In this document: one piece after another, positions 33,612-43,209 of the stretch
How the letters are laid out: each line of letters begins with the position of its first letter
Numbering within the stretch: position 1 is the first letter of the stretch
Origin: Rhizobium sullae
Lineage (GTDB): Bacteria > Pseudomonadota > Alphaproteobacteria > Rhizobiales > Rhizobiaceae
NCBI RefSeq assembly: GCF_025200715.1
Contig: NZ_CP104144.1
Location: forward strand, 1,860,001-1,924,000
Length of the DNA stretch: 64,000 nucleotides
Direction of reading: 5' to 3'
The notes under the pieces: generated by a model
The model's database searches: none
The model's input: only the letters and a program-made list of their open reading frames with translations
Told to the model about the DNA's origin: nothing
Position numbers and translations under genes: made by a program

Positions 33612-35786
33612 TTGTCTCCAACGCCACTTCAAGCCGGATTCCTGTCGATCGCGCGTATTCGTCTCATTCGCCAGAATGAAGTCAGCGAATGCGGCCTGGC
33701 TTGCCTGGCCATGATCGCAAGCTTCTACGGGCGCCAAATCGACCTGGCAACCATGCGCCGCCGCTTCACCCCCTCTTTCCGTGGAGCTCCGCTTTCAAGC
33801 CTGATAAAGATCGCCGACCAGATCGGCCTTCTTCCGCGCGCGGTAAAGCTTCCGCTCGAAGCGCTGGCCAATCTCGCGCTGCCTGCCATCCTTCACTGGA
33901 ACATGAACCATTACGTCGTCATCGAACGGGTTTCGGGTGAAAAGGCGTTGATCCACGACCCCGCCGGCCGCAGCGAATGGCTGAGGATGTCCGAGATCTC
34001 GGAGCACTTCACGGGCGTCGCCCTCGAGCTGCGGCCGAACGAAACATTTGAGAAAAAGACCGAGCGCACCGTATTGGGCTGGTCGCAGCTCTGGACCCGG
34101 ATCAACGGCCTTGGAAGCTCCTTTCTGCAGGTTGTCGTTCTAAGCGTCGTGCTGCAGGTCTATGTTCTTGCACTTCCCTACTTCCTGCAGATCGGAATAG
34201 ACAACGCTTTGCCTGCACTCGATCACGACCTGCTTTCGGTCCTGGCGCTGGGCTTCGGCCTGTTCACGCTGTTTAACGCCAGCGCCAGCTTTCTTCGCTC
34301 CTTCGTGATTTTGGCCGCGGGGTCGGCCCTTGGCTTCGGCATTGCTTCCAACATCGCCAGGAAGCTGTTCCGGTTGCCGCTCGATTGGTTTCAAAAACGC
34401 GAGGTCGGCGACATTCTTTCCCGCTTCCAGTCGGTCGAGCCAATCCAGAAGATGCTGAGTGAAGGCGTCGCCGGAACGCTTGTGGACGGACTGCTTGCCC
34501 TGACGACGCTCGCCATCATGTTCTTCTACAGCGCCAAATTGGCGCTTGTCGCGTTGACGGCCTTCGTCCTTTATCTCGTTGTCCGCCTGCTGTCGTTTTC
34601 ATTCGAACGCCGTGCCCGGGAAGGCGCGATCATTGCGCATGGCAAGGAGCAGACAGCGCTGATCGAGACGATACGCGGCATCCAGACGTTCCGCCTCTAC
34701 AATCGCGAAACGATGCGTCATGCGATGTGGCAGACGCTTTTGACGGATGCGGTAAACGCAAACATTCGCGCTTCCCGCGTTGGCATTTGGCAGGCGACGG
34801 GCAATGCTTTGCTGTTTGGCCTTGAAAACATCCTGACGATCTATCTTGCGATCGGCTTCGTCATGGACGGCGGCTTCAGCGTCGGCATGGTCTTTGCGTA
34901 TCTCGCGTATAAAGGCCAGTTTCTCGAAAAAGCCGGAAATCTCGTCGACCAAGGAATGGCGTTCATGATGCTGAGACTGCATCTCGAACGGCTGGCCGAC
35001 ATCGCCCTGGAGGATGACGACAGAAGCTTTGGAGCAAGCTCGGTCGCCGTTACGGAGCTCAAAGGGAGGATCGAGCTGAAAGGTGTGTCATACCGCTATT
35101 CCTCAACCGATCCTCCCGTCTTGAGCGACATCGACCTCGTTGTTGATCCAGGCGAGCATGTCGCGATCACGGGGCCATCAGGAACTGGAAAATCAACGCT
35201 TTTGAAGGTCATGCTTGGTCTTTTCGAGCCGCAATCGGGTGACGTCCTAGTGGACGGCATGGCCCTGCGACAGTTCGGTTATAAGAGTTTTCATAATCAG
35301 ATCGCGGCCGTCTTGCAAGACGACAACCTCTTTGCCGGTTCGATAGCGGACAACATCACCTTGTTTGCCGAGCAGGCCGATCCCGTCGCCATTGCCGAGG
35401 CGGCAAAGGCTTCGGCAATTCATGATGAGATCATGAAAATGCCGATGCAGTACGAAACGCTCGTCGGCGACATGGGCTCGAGCCTGTCGGGCGGTCAAAA
35501 GCAGCGGGTTCTGCTCGCTCGCGCTCTCTATCGAAAGCCGAAGATGCTGTTCCTGGACGAAGGCACGTCTCACATGGACGCAGCGAACGAAGATCGCGTG
35601 AACCAATCCATCCGCTCGCTCGGCATCACCCGCATCGTCGTCGCTCACCGGCAGGAAACCATCGCATCTGCCGACAGGATACTCTACATGGACGGCAGCG
35701 GCCTGCAGGCGATCAGCCAGCCAAGCGAGGCTGGAAATCAAGAACCGGCCGAGTGCTCAGGCGCTCTGACGCAGGCAAAAATTTAG
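33612..35786 (+). CDS. Peptidase-containing (C39) ABC transporter, CvaB type
   Basis: 724 aa from TTG 33612, the only reasonable start before the C39 domain, 10 bases after hlyD. The C39 peptidase has Cys27 in QNEVSECGLACLAMIASFYG, His in HWNMNHYVVI (about 99) and Asp in IHDPAG (about 115), all three catalytic residues. Six membrane helices follow, then the ATPase with Walker A GPSGTGKST (about 521), signature LSGGQKQR and Walker B MLFLDEGTSHMD. It removes double-glycine leaders and exports the peptide. The two precursors just upstream are its likely cargo. An IS5-like remnant follows the stop. Confidence 0.95.
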   Translation: MSPTPLQAGFLSIARIRLIRQNEVSECGLACLAMIASFYGRQIDLATMRRRFTPSFRGAPLSSLIKIADQIGLLPRAVKLPLEALANLALPAILHWNMNHYVVIERVSGEKALIHDPAGRSEWLRMSEISEHFTGVALELRPNETFEKKTERTVLGWSQLWTRINGLGSSFLQVVVLSVVLQVYVLALPYFLQIGIDNALPALDHDLLSVLALGFGLFTLFNASASFLRSFVILAAGSALGFGIASNIARKLFRLPLDWFQKREVGDILSRFQSVEPIQKMLSEGVAGTLVDGLLALTTLAIMFFYSAKLALVALTAFVLYLVVRLLSFSFERRAREGAIIAHGKEQTALIETIRGIQTFRLYNRETMRHAMWQTLLTDAVNANIRASRVGIWQATGNALLFGLENILTIYLAIGFVMDGGFSVGMVFAYLAYKGQFLEKAGNLVDQGMAFMMLRLHLERLADIALEDDDRSFGASSVAVTELKGRIELKGVSYRYSSTDPPVLSDIDLVVDPGEHVAITGPSGTGKSTLLKVMLGLFEPQSGDVLVDGMALRQFGYKSFHNQIAAVLQDDNLFAGSIADNITLFAEQADPVAIAEAAKASAIHDEIMKMPMQYETLVGDMGSSLSGGQKQRVLLARALYRKPKMLFLDEGTSHMDAANEDRVNQSIRSLGITRIVVAHRQETIASADRILYMDGSGLQAISQPSEAGNQEPAECSGALTQAKI

Positions 35787-35789
35787 GTG

Positions 35790-35945
35790 TTCGGAAGCCG
35801 ACGGGCATCGGGCCGGACTGTTTTCATAAGCGGTGTCGGCCATGACGATGTTGGCGGGCAGGCCTCGATCAGGGCATCGGCTTGCGGCGCATCGCCCTTC
35901 TGGCCTGCAGTCAGTTTGAAGCGGACCGGGCAGCCGAGACCACGC
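35790..35945 (-). mobile_element. IS5-family transposase remnant
   Basis: Minus-strand pieces VRFKLTAGQKGDAPQADALI and, in another frame, LPANIVMADTAYENS match consecutive blocks of the DDE domain of IS5-family transposases. The frame change and lack of the remainder show decay. It borders the exporter gene within a few bases, marking the right edge of the bacteriocin-like locus. The rest of 35946-36278 has no recognisable gene. Confidence 0.62.
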
Positions 35946-36278
35946 AGACCTAGGGGATCCATGTCCGCCGTCGCTCGACATCGAACACCTTCCGCTGGAT
36001 AGGCGGAATATGCTCCTCTGGTATGCAGTGACACAGGCGCCGAGCAGCCGATGACGACAATTCATCCTCCTCCCCACGAAGAGCGCGACATAGATCGCGC
36101 TCTTCGTCAAGCAGCGGTGCTTGCAAGATCGCCGGCAAATCACATAATTGAGATGCAGGCGGTCAAGAAACTCCAATCTTCGCAATGCCGGCTGGTTTCA
36201 ATTCGGTTGCGGACGGACGAAATGGGCGTGGGGCCGCGGAGCGCATTTCAAAAATCAAAGAGGCTGTGAGGGATTTAC

Positions 36279-36758
36279 ATGGCATTGACCATACGTGAGG
36301 CTGTGCGCGCAGACGCCGCGACGCTGTTCGGTTTTATCCGCGAATTGGCGATTTACGAAAAGGCCGAGGACGAGGTCACGGCAACCGTCGAGACGATCGA
36401 GGAATCGATCTTTGGCGAAGGCTCCGTTACGCGAGCGCTGGTTTGCGAACAGGATGGCCAAGCGATTGCCATGGCGATCTGGTTCTTCAACTATTCGACG
36501 TGGCAGGCTAGGAACGGCATCTATCTCGAGGATCTCTATGTGACGCCGAAGGCGCGCGGGTTGGGTGCCGGCAGGGCACTGCTGAAGCAGCTGGCGAAGA
36601 TTGCGCAGGAAAACGGCTGCGGCCGCTTCGAGTGGAGCGTTCTGGACTGGAACGAGCCGGCGATCCGCGTTTACGAGGCGATCGGCGCAGAGCCGCTGCA
36701 GGAGTGGATCCGCTACCGGATGTCAGGAGACATGCTGAAGAGCTTTGCCGATACCTAA
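36279..36758 (+). CDS. GNAT family N-acetyltransferase (diamine acetyltransferase-like)
   Basis: 159 aa. The whole protein is one GNAT fold: IREAVRADAATLFGFIRELA at the N-terminus, IYLEDLYVTPKARGLGAGRA carrying the acetyl-CoA-binding loop (R-G-x-G-A/G motif), and WSVLDWNEPAIRVYEAIGA near the end. This pattern, with EDLYV and DWN, is typical of the spermidine/spermine (SAT1/diamine) acetyltransferase subgroup. The substrate is probably a polyamine or amino compound, not proven. It appears monocistronic. Confidence 0.9.
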   Translation: MALTIREAVRADAATLFGFIRELAIYEKAEDEVTATVETIEESIFGEGSVTRALVCEQDGQAIAMAIWFFNYSTWQARNGIYLEDLYVTPKARGLGAGRALLKQLAKIAQENGCGRFEWSVLDWNEPAIRVYEAIGAEPLQEWIRYRMSGDMLKSFADT

Positions 36759-37320
36759 AATGTGGGATTCGCGTCCGGCATCTACATCGATCTGCGTTTC
36801 GCGCCACTTGCACTTGCAGGGCTTTTTGGCGGCGCGATTGCCGCTGCGGCTTGCGTCGCTGGTTCTTGGCTGGAGGAATCTGGGCCGGATTCCTGCGCCA
36901 ATGACGGTTTCCCGCCGATTATTGCCCATATGGACCCCAAAAGCATTCGACGCATAAGGTTCAACGAAAGGCCTCCTGATTAGACGCAACGCATCACGGC
37001 GACGGCTCGAATGGGTCGAGCAACGCGTACGAGCGAATCTGAAAGATGCTGCGGGCAGCACCCGGCATCTTTTCGCCTGGAGGTAACTGAGAGATAGCCC
37101 TCAGAGCCACTGACACAGCTCCGTAACAAGCTGTCAGTCCACGACGGCTATGCGGAACGTCATCTCCCAACAAGCAGCGCCGATTTTGGTGCGCTCACTA
37201 CTCACCACGCTTCTGCGAGCCTTGTAGCGCACCAAGCCGTCTGGACTGGTAGTTGTGCAACCAGACAGGGAGCGACATCGCGGCAATCGACAGAATGAAT
37301 ATACATGGTGACGGCAGGCG
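36759..37320 (+). other. Intergenic, with a possible membrane-protein fragment
   Basis: About 560 bases. At 36765-36860 the plus strand reads SGIYIDLRFAPLALAGLFGG, resembling the N-terminal membrane block of diguanylate cyclases with 5TMR-type sensors, but it has no start and soon degenerates. Nothing else was recognised. Confidence 0.3.
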
Positions 37321-37911
37321 TCACTGCGTCAGCGACTGGATCCGATCATATCGAACGGTGAACTCGTCGGCCGTGCCTTCGTCGTAGACCTTCGCCAAAG
37401 TAGCCTGGAGTTCAGGCGAATAGAGCACGCTCAAGACGTCGATCTGTTCGTCGCCTTTCTTGGTGACCTGCTTGATCCGGAACACCTTATATTTGCATTC
37501 CCCGAGGCTGAAGCTTTCCTGTCCGGCGACCGTCAGTTCCAGGCTCCAGCGCGTATCAGCCGGTTCGATCGGACCAAGCGGCACGAAAGCGATGTTGGCA
37601 TGGGAACGTTTCTTGAGCGGGAGAATGCGGCTGAGATCAGACAGCGGATGCATGACATATTGCTCATCCTTGCTGAAACGGGCCAGATCGAACAGACCGG
37701 CAAACGAGAACACCGTCTGCCGGGGTGAACCGTCAAAGTGATTGACGGTTTTGACGATTGGCCCTTCGGCCTTTCGGAATTCGCTTCGTGCGCCGGTGGT
37801 TTCCAGCACAAAACCTTTGTCGGCGGTATTTGCGGACGGGCAATCCGCGCCGTGGGCTGCGGCCGGCAGAAGGGCTGCGATAAGCAATAAAGTGAAACGG
37901 CTTCTCGTCAT
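37321..37911 (-). CDS. Hypothetical secreted protein
   Basis: 196 aa from ATG 37911, chosen because it begins a clear signal peptide (TRSRFTLLLIAALLPAAAHG, predicted cleavage after HGA); the open frame runs 44 codons further upstream without similarity. The mature part is beta-rich, with two cysteines (C near 24 and in GECKYKVFRI) that could form a disulfide. No family is recognised. It stands alone, with over 300 bases of noncoding DNA on each side. Confidence 0.6.
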   Translation of the reverse strand: MTRSRFTLLLIAALLPAAAHGADCPSANTADKGFVLETTGARSEFRKAEGPIVKTVNHFDGSPRQTVFSFAGLFDLARFSKDEQYVMHPLSDLSRILPLKKRSHANIAFVPLGPIEPADTRWSLELTVAGQESFSLGECKYKVFRIKQVTKKGDEQIDVLSVLYSPELQATLAKVYDEGTADEFTVRYDRIQSLTQ

Positions 37912-38464
37912 GGTCTCGTGTTTCCGAAGGGATTGGTTTGCTGTCCAGTTGGGGGTTTTCGGCGGCGAACTCGTTGGAGGCGGAGTCCCTCGGCGCTCAG
38001 CCCAGGCCGAACTTGCGCCCTGAGTGACGAACGAGTTTTTCATTAATGCCCTCAGCGAATCTCAACCCTGAGATGATTATGCACATCGTGCAATTGTTTG
38101 GAAGTTCAGAAAGCTGAGCCCACGTGTCGATCGTCATTTCAAGGCCGGCTCTCGGTAAGACGAATGTACCGCTGAATCGTCCGCCTGCACTCAAGGCAGG
38201 AATTGGCTGTGTGGAAACTTCGCCTTTATCGAGAACAACCGCGCTGACTGCCGTAGAACGTTCATCCAGCGGCGGTTAGAGCCCGGCGGTTTTGAATACG
38301 CAACCGGCGGAAACGCGAAGCTTTCATCTCGCGCAGCGTTGCCGGCTTATTGGGGATTAGTTCGAAAGCGGGTCTCGTCGCAAAGGAAACGAAGCCCGTA
38401 GCTTCGCTTGTCACTCAACATTTGAGGCCAGCTACAAAAATATGGATCGAAAGGCTTTAAGATA
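37912..38464 (+). other. Intergenic, no gene recognised
   Basis: About 550 bases upstream of the orphan toxin tip. I found no Rhs core or other domain here, so the body of the toxin gene is missing rather than frameshifted. Confidence 0.35.
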
Positions 38465-38695
38465 TTGGAAAACGGACGGTTCCGATATTATGGAACCATT
38501 ATGCCAGCATCCAAGCCCGGTACGATGATCGGCAGACGCTTGGTAAGGGAATGGAATCCGAGTACAGGTCTCACGCGAACATGGCATGAAAGCTTAGATG
38601 CTGCGGGAGCTGTACGCCAAGTTCGGCCACAGACCGGAGGTCCGAAGGTTCACTTCCTCTTTAACGAGACCCGTAAGCTCAGTAAAAGGTGGTGA
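38465..38695 (+). pseudogene. Orphan C-terminal toxin tip of an Rhs-type polymorphic toxin
   Basis: A 76-aa frame (TTG 38465) reading ENGRFRYYGTIMPASKPGTM, then TGLTRTWHESLDAAGAVRQV and PQTGGPKVHFLFNE. This resembles the short C-terminal domain found at the end of Rhs/CDI-type toxins next to an immunity gene. There is no Rhs core or signal upstream, so it is a displaced fragment. Its stop codon lies one base before the immunity ATG, the usual toxin-immunity arrangement. Confidence 0.6.
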
Positions 38696-38696
38696 A

Positions 38697-38957
38697 ATGA
38701 ATATAGATCTGAACCAAATACGCGATAAGTTTGATGGTTTGTGCAGCGGCTCCGCGAGTCGCGAGGAGGTCGCACGTTTTGCAAGTCGGGCAATCGAGGC
38801 GGATGATATTGGCAAATTGCACATGGAGAAGTCGAATGAAGCAAAAATATGGGAAGCGATCCTGTACCTAAGCGGGGTGGATTTAATGGACGTTCCGGGA
38901 GAATATTTGCACACGGTATCGGATTTTGAAAATGCACGACGTGAGCTGGGCGTGTAG
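38697..38957 (+). CDS. Probable immunity protein of the orphan Rhs tip
   Basis: 86 aa, ATG 38697, with AGGTGG upstream. Acidic and helical; the block IWEAILYLSGVDLMDVPGEY followed by LHTVSDFENARRELG resembles immunity proteins encoded after polymorphic toxin domains. It is intact although its toxin is a fragment, as expected if it still protects against sibling toxins. An Rhs core fragment follows at 39059. Confidence 0.6.
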   Translation: MNIDLNQIRDKFDGLCSGSASREEVARFASRAIEADDIGKLHMEKSNEAKIWEAILYLSGVDLMDVPGEYLHTVSDFENARRELGV

Positions 38958-39058
38958 TGCTCGCTTGATGCCGTCGAACTTGCTTACCCGTGAGCCGTCG
39001 TGCTGTCGGCGGCCATCTAGAGCCGTGTTTCCGAGCGGCCGCCCGGCAGCCCGCCTTG

Positions 39059-39160
39059 CCCTTCCTGCACCGCGATCAACTCTCCTCGGTGCGCCTCGTC
39101 ACCGATGCCTCCGGCAATATCGATGCAGAACTCGGTCGGGAGCCAACATCGACCATTTAA
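39059..39160 (+). pseudogene. Rhs core fragment
   Basis: The frame PFLHRDQLSSVRLVTDASGN then IDAELG, ending at TAA 39158-39160, is the classic end-of-core motif of Rhs proteins (HRDHLGSVRLxTDASG). With the toxin tip and immunity gene just upstream, it marks the remains of a recombined rhs locus. It ends 10 bases before the 3' end of the alginate-type operon. Confidence 0.6.
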
Positions 39161-39170
39161 CGTACCCGCT

Positions 39171-40319
39171 TCAGTACGCCACCTCATCAAAATAGCGAAG
39201 TGGCATTTCCCATATGACATATTTGAGTTGCTTCTGCTGGTGGAGCTTCTCTTTGAGGAAGGTCTCCATCGGGGTGAACGGCCCTTTTCCTTCCTCAGCG
39301 AAATTAACAACGTCGACTTTCGCCTCCACCTTCAACTGGGCTTCGAAGCTCCATTTGGCATTGGCGCTGTAGCTAGAGCCCACTATCGCTATCTCGGGCC
39401 CCTCATCGTCGTCGGATATCAGGTCGTCAAGGCTGGCATCCGGGGTCACGGCGGCAAGCGACGCGAGAGGATCGCCGGGCATGGGGACGAAGCGCTCAAA
39501 GATCGAGAACTTGGCGAATTTGTAGAGGTCACCCATGTGCACGATTTCTCCTTCTGGCTTCAACGCAAATTCTTTGTGCTTCAGCTCGGAATCATGTGCT
39601 AGCACCTGCGCGACGGAACGGGCGGCCACACCAGCGCCTTGCACAGTCCAGTGAGTGTCGGACTTCAGGAAGACCGGCTTTTGTTCACGAGCTTGTCGGA
39701 AGGCCTTCTGCAGATCGGGAACCGGTGCACCCATATTGCTCAGCCGCAGCCGCACGCTTTCATAATAGTGCTCACGTGACGAAGGCTCGGCGGCATTGCC
39801 GAGCTTATCGCGATAAATGTCCGCCTTTTCCGGAACCAAAAGAAGAATAGGCTCCACACCGGCCCCTCTTAACGTGGAAAGCGTGTCCTCGACGAAGCTT
39901 AGATGCTTCTCAAGCATGCTCAAGGATTTGCGGTTCCAGCTGAATTCCTCATCACTGAAGAACCAGCCGTCGCTCCCCTTGATCAGTCCCTTGCGCGCTT
40001 CGCCAAATACCGTGAAGCTTATGAGGTTCAACAGACCGGTGGAGAAGTCCCTAATCGGGAAGGTATCTTTGTAAATCCTCTCGACCGCCAATGCCTCACG
40101 CCCCTGGACGACGTCGGCGAGGGAACGCTTCGACTGCATATGCTCAGCCACCTCCTTGCTATTCCAGAAGTGACCGAGGACCGCAACGCCGCAAGCAAAC
40201 AGGATAAAAATCGACAGAGCTGGGAGATAGGCCAGTGTCCCCTTCAGACTAAGTCCGTCTTTTTTTGGCGTGAGAGTATCTATTTCGCCGGAAGTGATAA
40301 CCTGAGAGATCTCGTCCAT
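39171..40319 (-). CDS. algJ: AlgJ-like polysaccharide O-acetyltransferase (SGNH fold)
   Basis: 382 aa. One N-terminal membrane anchor (residues about 28-50) and a periplasmic SGNH/AlgX-AlgJ domain: GSDGWFFSDEEF near residue 117, SDTHWTVQGA with the Asp-His pair of the catalytic site, and VGSSYSANAKWSF carrying the nucleophilic Ser. In alginate systems AlgJ and AlgX transfer acetyl groups delivered through AlgI onto mannuronate in the periplasm. It follows algI by 14 bases and is the last gene of the operon. Confidence 0.85.
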   Translation of the reverse strand: MDEISQVITSGEIDTLTPKKDGLSLKGTLAYLPALSIFILFACGVAVLGHFWNSKEVAEHMQSKRSLADVVQGREALAVERIYKDTFPIRDFSTGLLNLISFTVFGEARKGLIKGSDGWFFSDEEFSWNRKSLSMLEKHLSFVEDTLSTLRGAGVEPILLLVPEKADIYRDKLGNAAEPSSREHYYESVRLRLSNMGAPVPDLQKAFRQAREQKPVFLKSDTHWTVQGAGVAARSVAQVLAHDSELKHKEFALKPEGEIVHMGDLYKFAKFSIFERFVPMPGDPLASLAAVTPDASLDDLISDDDEGPEIAIVGSSYSANAKWSFEAQLKVEAKVDVVNFAEEGKGPFTPMETFLKEKLHQQKQLKYVIWEMPLRYFDEVAY

Positions 40320-40333
40320 ATCAGGGGCTCTCC

Positions 40334-41770
40334 TTAGAACTGAAAATAGAGGAAGGGTGTGTCGCTATCGGCCACGAGCTTGACAATCGCAGCCAGACCG
40401 AGAACGGCCGCGGTAACTGCCAGGACCGGATTGACATGCGGATAATCGATCCCTCCGACGTACACCAGTTCGTTGGTCGTTTTCAGACCGAAGAACCGGC
40501 GCAATTGCGGCTCGCCAAGCGCCGTGAGAACGCCGACCACCATCAGCAGAAACCCAAAGTTCGGAAACTCCCAGGCATAGTCGCTCCGCAAACCAAATCC
40601 ATTCCGCCCGACCATGCCGGCGAGCATGCTCATCGCTTCGGTCATATTGGCCGACCGGAAGAAGACCCAGCCGATCACCACGAGCAGCATGGTGAAGAGC
40701 CAGGACGAAACGCGAAAGGGCGCACTAGCCGAAACCTTGAAATAGCGCTCCACCGCAAGCCAGAACCCGTGCCAAGCCCCCCAAACCAGGAAGGTCGTAT
40801 TTGCTCCGTGCCACAGTCCTCCAAGCACCATGGTTGCCGCTAAGTTGAAATAGGTGCGTCCAACGCCTTTTCGGTTGCCACCCAGCGAAATGTAGAGATA
40901 GTCGCGTAGCCAGCTCGACAGAGAAATGTGCCAGCGGCGCCAGAAATCGGTAATGTTGACGGATCTGTAGGGCGCGTCGAAGTTCTCGATAAAATGGAAG
41001 CCTACCATCATGCCGAGTCCGATCGCCATGGACGAATAGCCGGAAAAATCGAAATAGAGCTGGAGCGTGTATGCAATGGCGCCGAGCCAGCTCTCTGCCA
41101 TCGTCGGATTTGGGATCGAAAAGGCGGCGTCAGCGACCGGAGCGATTGAGTCGGCGATCAGCACCTTTTTGGCAAGCCCCGTCAGGAAGCGCATCGCACC
41201 GTAGTTGAACTTCGCCCAGTTGTGTTCACGGCCATAGAATTGCTCGGCAAGATCGGAAAAGCGCAGCACCGGACCGGCGATCTGATGCGGAAAGAAGGCG
41301 ATGAAGGCCGCATAATCAGCGAAGGTCCGCGACGGTTCGAGATCGCGCCGATAGACGTCGACGACATAGCTGACGTTGTGGAAGATGTAGAAGGAGATGC
41401 CGATCGGCAGGATGACGTGCGGCAACGACCAGCTGTAGGGCTCGCCCTGATTGAACACATAGGCGCTGCTGTCGGCGAAGAAGTTGAAATACTTAAAATA
41501 GAAGAGCAGCGCGAGGTCGCCGGCGATGGTTGCCACGAGGAACAGTCTTCGCCTTTGCTGTGTTTGAGCCCCGTGGATCAATAGCGCCGCGCCATAATTG
41601 AATGCTGTCGTGGCCAGCATGAGCAGCGAGAAATCCACCCGCCACCAGGCATAGAAGCAATAGGAGCCAATCAGGATAAAATAGGACCTATATCGAACCG
41701 GGCAGGCGTAATAGAGCGCGAGGAACAGCGGCAGATAGACGAAAATGAAGATGACCGACGAAAAGACCAT
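40334..41770 (-). CDS. algI: AlgI-like MBOAT acetyl carrier
   Basis: 478 aa from ATG 41770, with GGAGAGG upstream; the longer frame adds 33 unrelated residues. About ten to twelve membrane segments, starting FSSVIFIFVYLPLFLALYYA as in AlgI/DltB-type MBOAT proteins. The catalytic His is in GGLWHGANTTFLVWGAWHG, and the DFWRRWHISLSSWLRDYLYI block is diagnostic. AlgI moves acetyl groups across the inner membrane for O-acetylation by AlgJ/AlgX. A gap of 233 bases separates it from the upstream gene, so an internal promoter is possible. Confidence 0.93.
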   Translation of the reverse strand: MVFSSVIFIFVYLPLFLALYYACPVRYRSYFILIGSYCFYAWWRVDFSLLMLATTAFNYGAALLIHGAQTQQRRRLFLVATIAGDLALLFYFKYFNFFADSSAYVFNQGEPYSWSLPHVILPIGISFYIFHNVSYVVDVYRRDLEPSRTFADYAAFIAFFPHQIAGPVLRFSDLAEQFYGREHNWAKFNYGAMRFLTGLAKKVLIADSIAPVADAAFSIPNPTMAESWLGAIAYTLQLYFDFSGYSSMAIGLGMMVGFHFIENFDAPYRSVNITDFWRRWHISLSSWLRDYLYISLGGNRKGVGRTYFNLAATMVLGGLWHGANTTFLVWGAWHGFWLAVERYFKVSASAPFRVSSWLFTMLLVVIGWVFFRSANMTEAMSMLAGMVGRNGFGLRSDYAWEFPNFGFLLMVVGVLTALGEPQLRRFFGLKTTNELVYVGGIDYPHVNPVLAVTAAVLGLAAIVKLVADSDTPFLYFQF

Positions 41771-42003
41771 GTCCGCAACCTCTCCTAGCTCTGGCGGGAA
41801 CTCGAGCGGCAACCGGCGCGGCTCGATATGGCCGGCGCAACCTCCCGCGAGAACGAGTAAAATGCGCATCCGGGCAAAGCTGCGCCCTCATGGTCAGAAA
41901 CAAGATCAGTGGCCAAGTTGATGTCCTCATTTTGTGATTGCCGGCCGGCGGCGAACCATTCCGTTCGGCCTGTCGGGTCAAGTCAGACCGGCAAAGCCGG
42001 AAT

Positions 42004-43194
42004 TCACTGCAACTCTTTTAGGGTGTCGTCGACTTCGTAGATCGAGCAAAGGATGTGGTAGAAACTGCTGGCAGGCGCAGGCTCGTTGACAAACTGCCCG
42101 CTCGGCGGGAGTTTGTCGTACCAGAGCCCTGGAATGTCTGTGGCGAGGAATTTGCGTAGCGCGGCTGCCGCCTTCGCTGCCTGGCGCAGATAGTAGGTCC
42201 GTTGCTCGCCGCGGCTGATCTGGGCGAGCAGCGCGGAAGCCTTCAGCCACTCGGTCTGCGGCCAAAGCCTGGCGACGTGGTCAGAAATCGAAAAATCGTC
42301 GAACAGCCCCATGAAGGCTACCTGTCGCTCCTCGCAGACGCCGTGTTCGACGCCGATTTCGAAAAGTCGCTCGGCGACTGCAATTGCCTTCGGGACATCG
42401 CGCGCAATCCCCCAGCGGGTCAGAAGCCATGCCCATTCAAATTGATGGCCGGGCTCGACGATCCGCCCCTTATCACCGGGAAAGGGTGTCCAGTCACGGT
42501 CGAAGAACTCCCTGAGCGCTCCGGTCTCCCGATCGATGAACCGCGTCATTGCGAGATTGGCGATCTCATCGGCCAATGCCGTCCAGGGTGTAGGATCGGC
42601 GGCGACCCGCTCCCAGGCGAGGCAGGCCTCGAAGAGATGCATGTGCGGATTGGAGCACAACGGCAGCTTGACGGGGCAGTCTTCCTCGAATCCAGCTTCC
42701 GGATGGGCATATTCCGCCTTCAGCGTGCCGAGCAGGGCGCGCGCCTTTTCTTCCATCGCGTCCTTCTGTTCGGGGGCGGACAGGGCTAACTGGGAAAAGG
42801 CGAACAGGGCGAAGGCCTGATTGTAGAGGTCGAAGCTTTCGTCGATCATCTCGCCCGAAGGGGACGCGACACTGCCGAAGAACGCATCGCCCCTGCGATA
42901 GACGCGCTCGAACCACGAAAATCCGTGCTGGATCAGTTCGCGCCAATCGACAGACAGATTGCGCGCGCCGGCCGCGGCAAAACAGTAGATCTGCCGCGGA
43001 TGCACCCGAGCCCTCCGGTTGTCCGCCATGCAAGGCGTGCCATCCAGCCCGATCCGTTCAAAGAAGCCTCCAGCCTGCCGGTCGTAGCCGACCTCGTACC
43101 AGAGCGGCAGCGCGTCACAGTGCAACCAGTCGCGCAAAAGAGAGACCTCGTCCGAAAAGGCGGCCAAGGCGCGTGAATACTCAGCGTCCAACAT
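42004..43194 (-). CDS. AGE family isomerase/epimerase, possible mannose-6-phosphate isomerase
   Basis: 396 aa, an (alpha/alpha)6-barrel AGE-family protein: GGFFERIGLDGTP and RRARVHPRQIYCFA near residues 45-75, SFDLYNQAFALFAFSQLA near 125, PGHQFEWAWLL near 265. Family members include N-acylglucosamine 2-epimerases and aldose-ketose isomerases; from memory, the S. meliloti mannose-6-phosphate isomerase is classed here rather than with the zinc cupins. In this operon it could feed fructose-6-phosphate into mannose-6-phosphate for GDP-mannose synthesis, replacing the degenerate isomerase half of the AlgA-like protein. It starts 15 bases after the algK-like stop. Confidence 0.82.
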   Translation of the reverse strand: MLDAEYSRALAAFSDEVSLLRDWLHCDALPLWYEVGYDRQAGGFFERIGLDGTPCMADNRRARVHPRQIYCFAAAGARNLSVDWRELIQHGFSWFERVYRRGDAFFGSVASPSGEMIDESFDLYNQAFALFAFSQLALSAPEQKDAMEEKARALLGTLKAEYAHPEAGFEEDCPVKLPLCSNPHMHLFEACLAWERVAADPTPWTALADEIANLAMTRFIDRETGALREFFDRDWTPFPGDKGRIVEPGHQFEWAWLLTRWGIARDVPKAIAVAERLFEIGVEHGVCEERQVAFMGLFDDFSISDHVARLWPQTEWLKASALLAQISRGEQRTYYLRQAAKAAAALRKFLATDIPGLWYDKLPPSGQFVNEPAPASSFYHILCSIYEVDDTLKELQ

Positions 43195-43209
43195 TCGCCG
43201 ATGCTCCCG

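Noticed and set aside
36765..36983. Membrane-sensor diguanylate cyclase fragment
   Set aside because: Only about 20 residues resemble the family and no start codon fits; noted in the intergenic entry but not called as a gene.
41988..42000. CCGGC-AAA-GCCGG hairpin after the AGE gene as a terminator
   Set aside because: Short stem without a T-run, and the downstream algI belongs functionally to the same operon.
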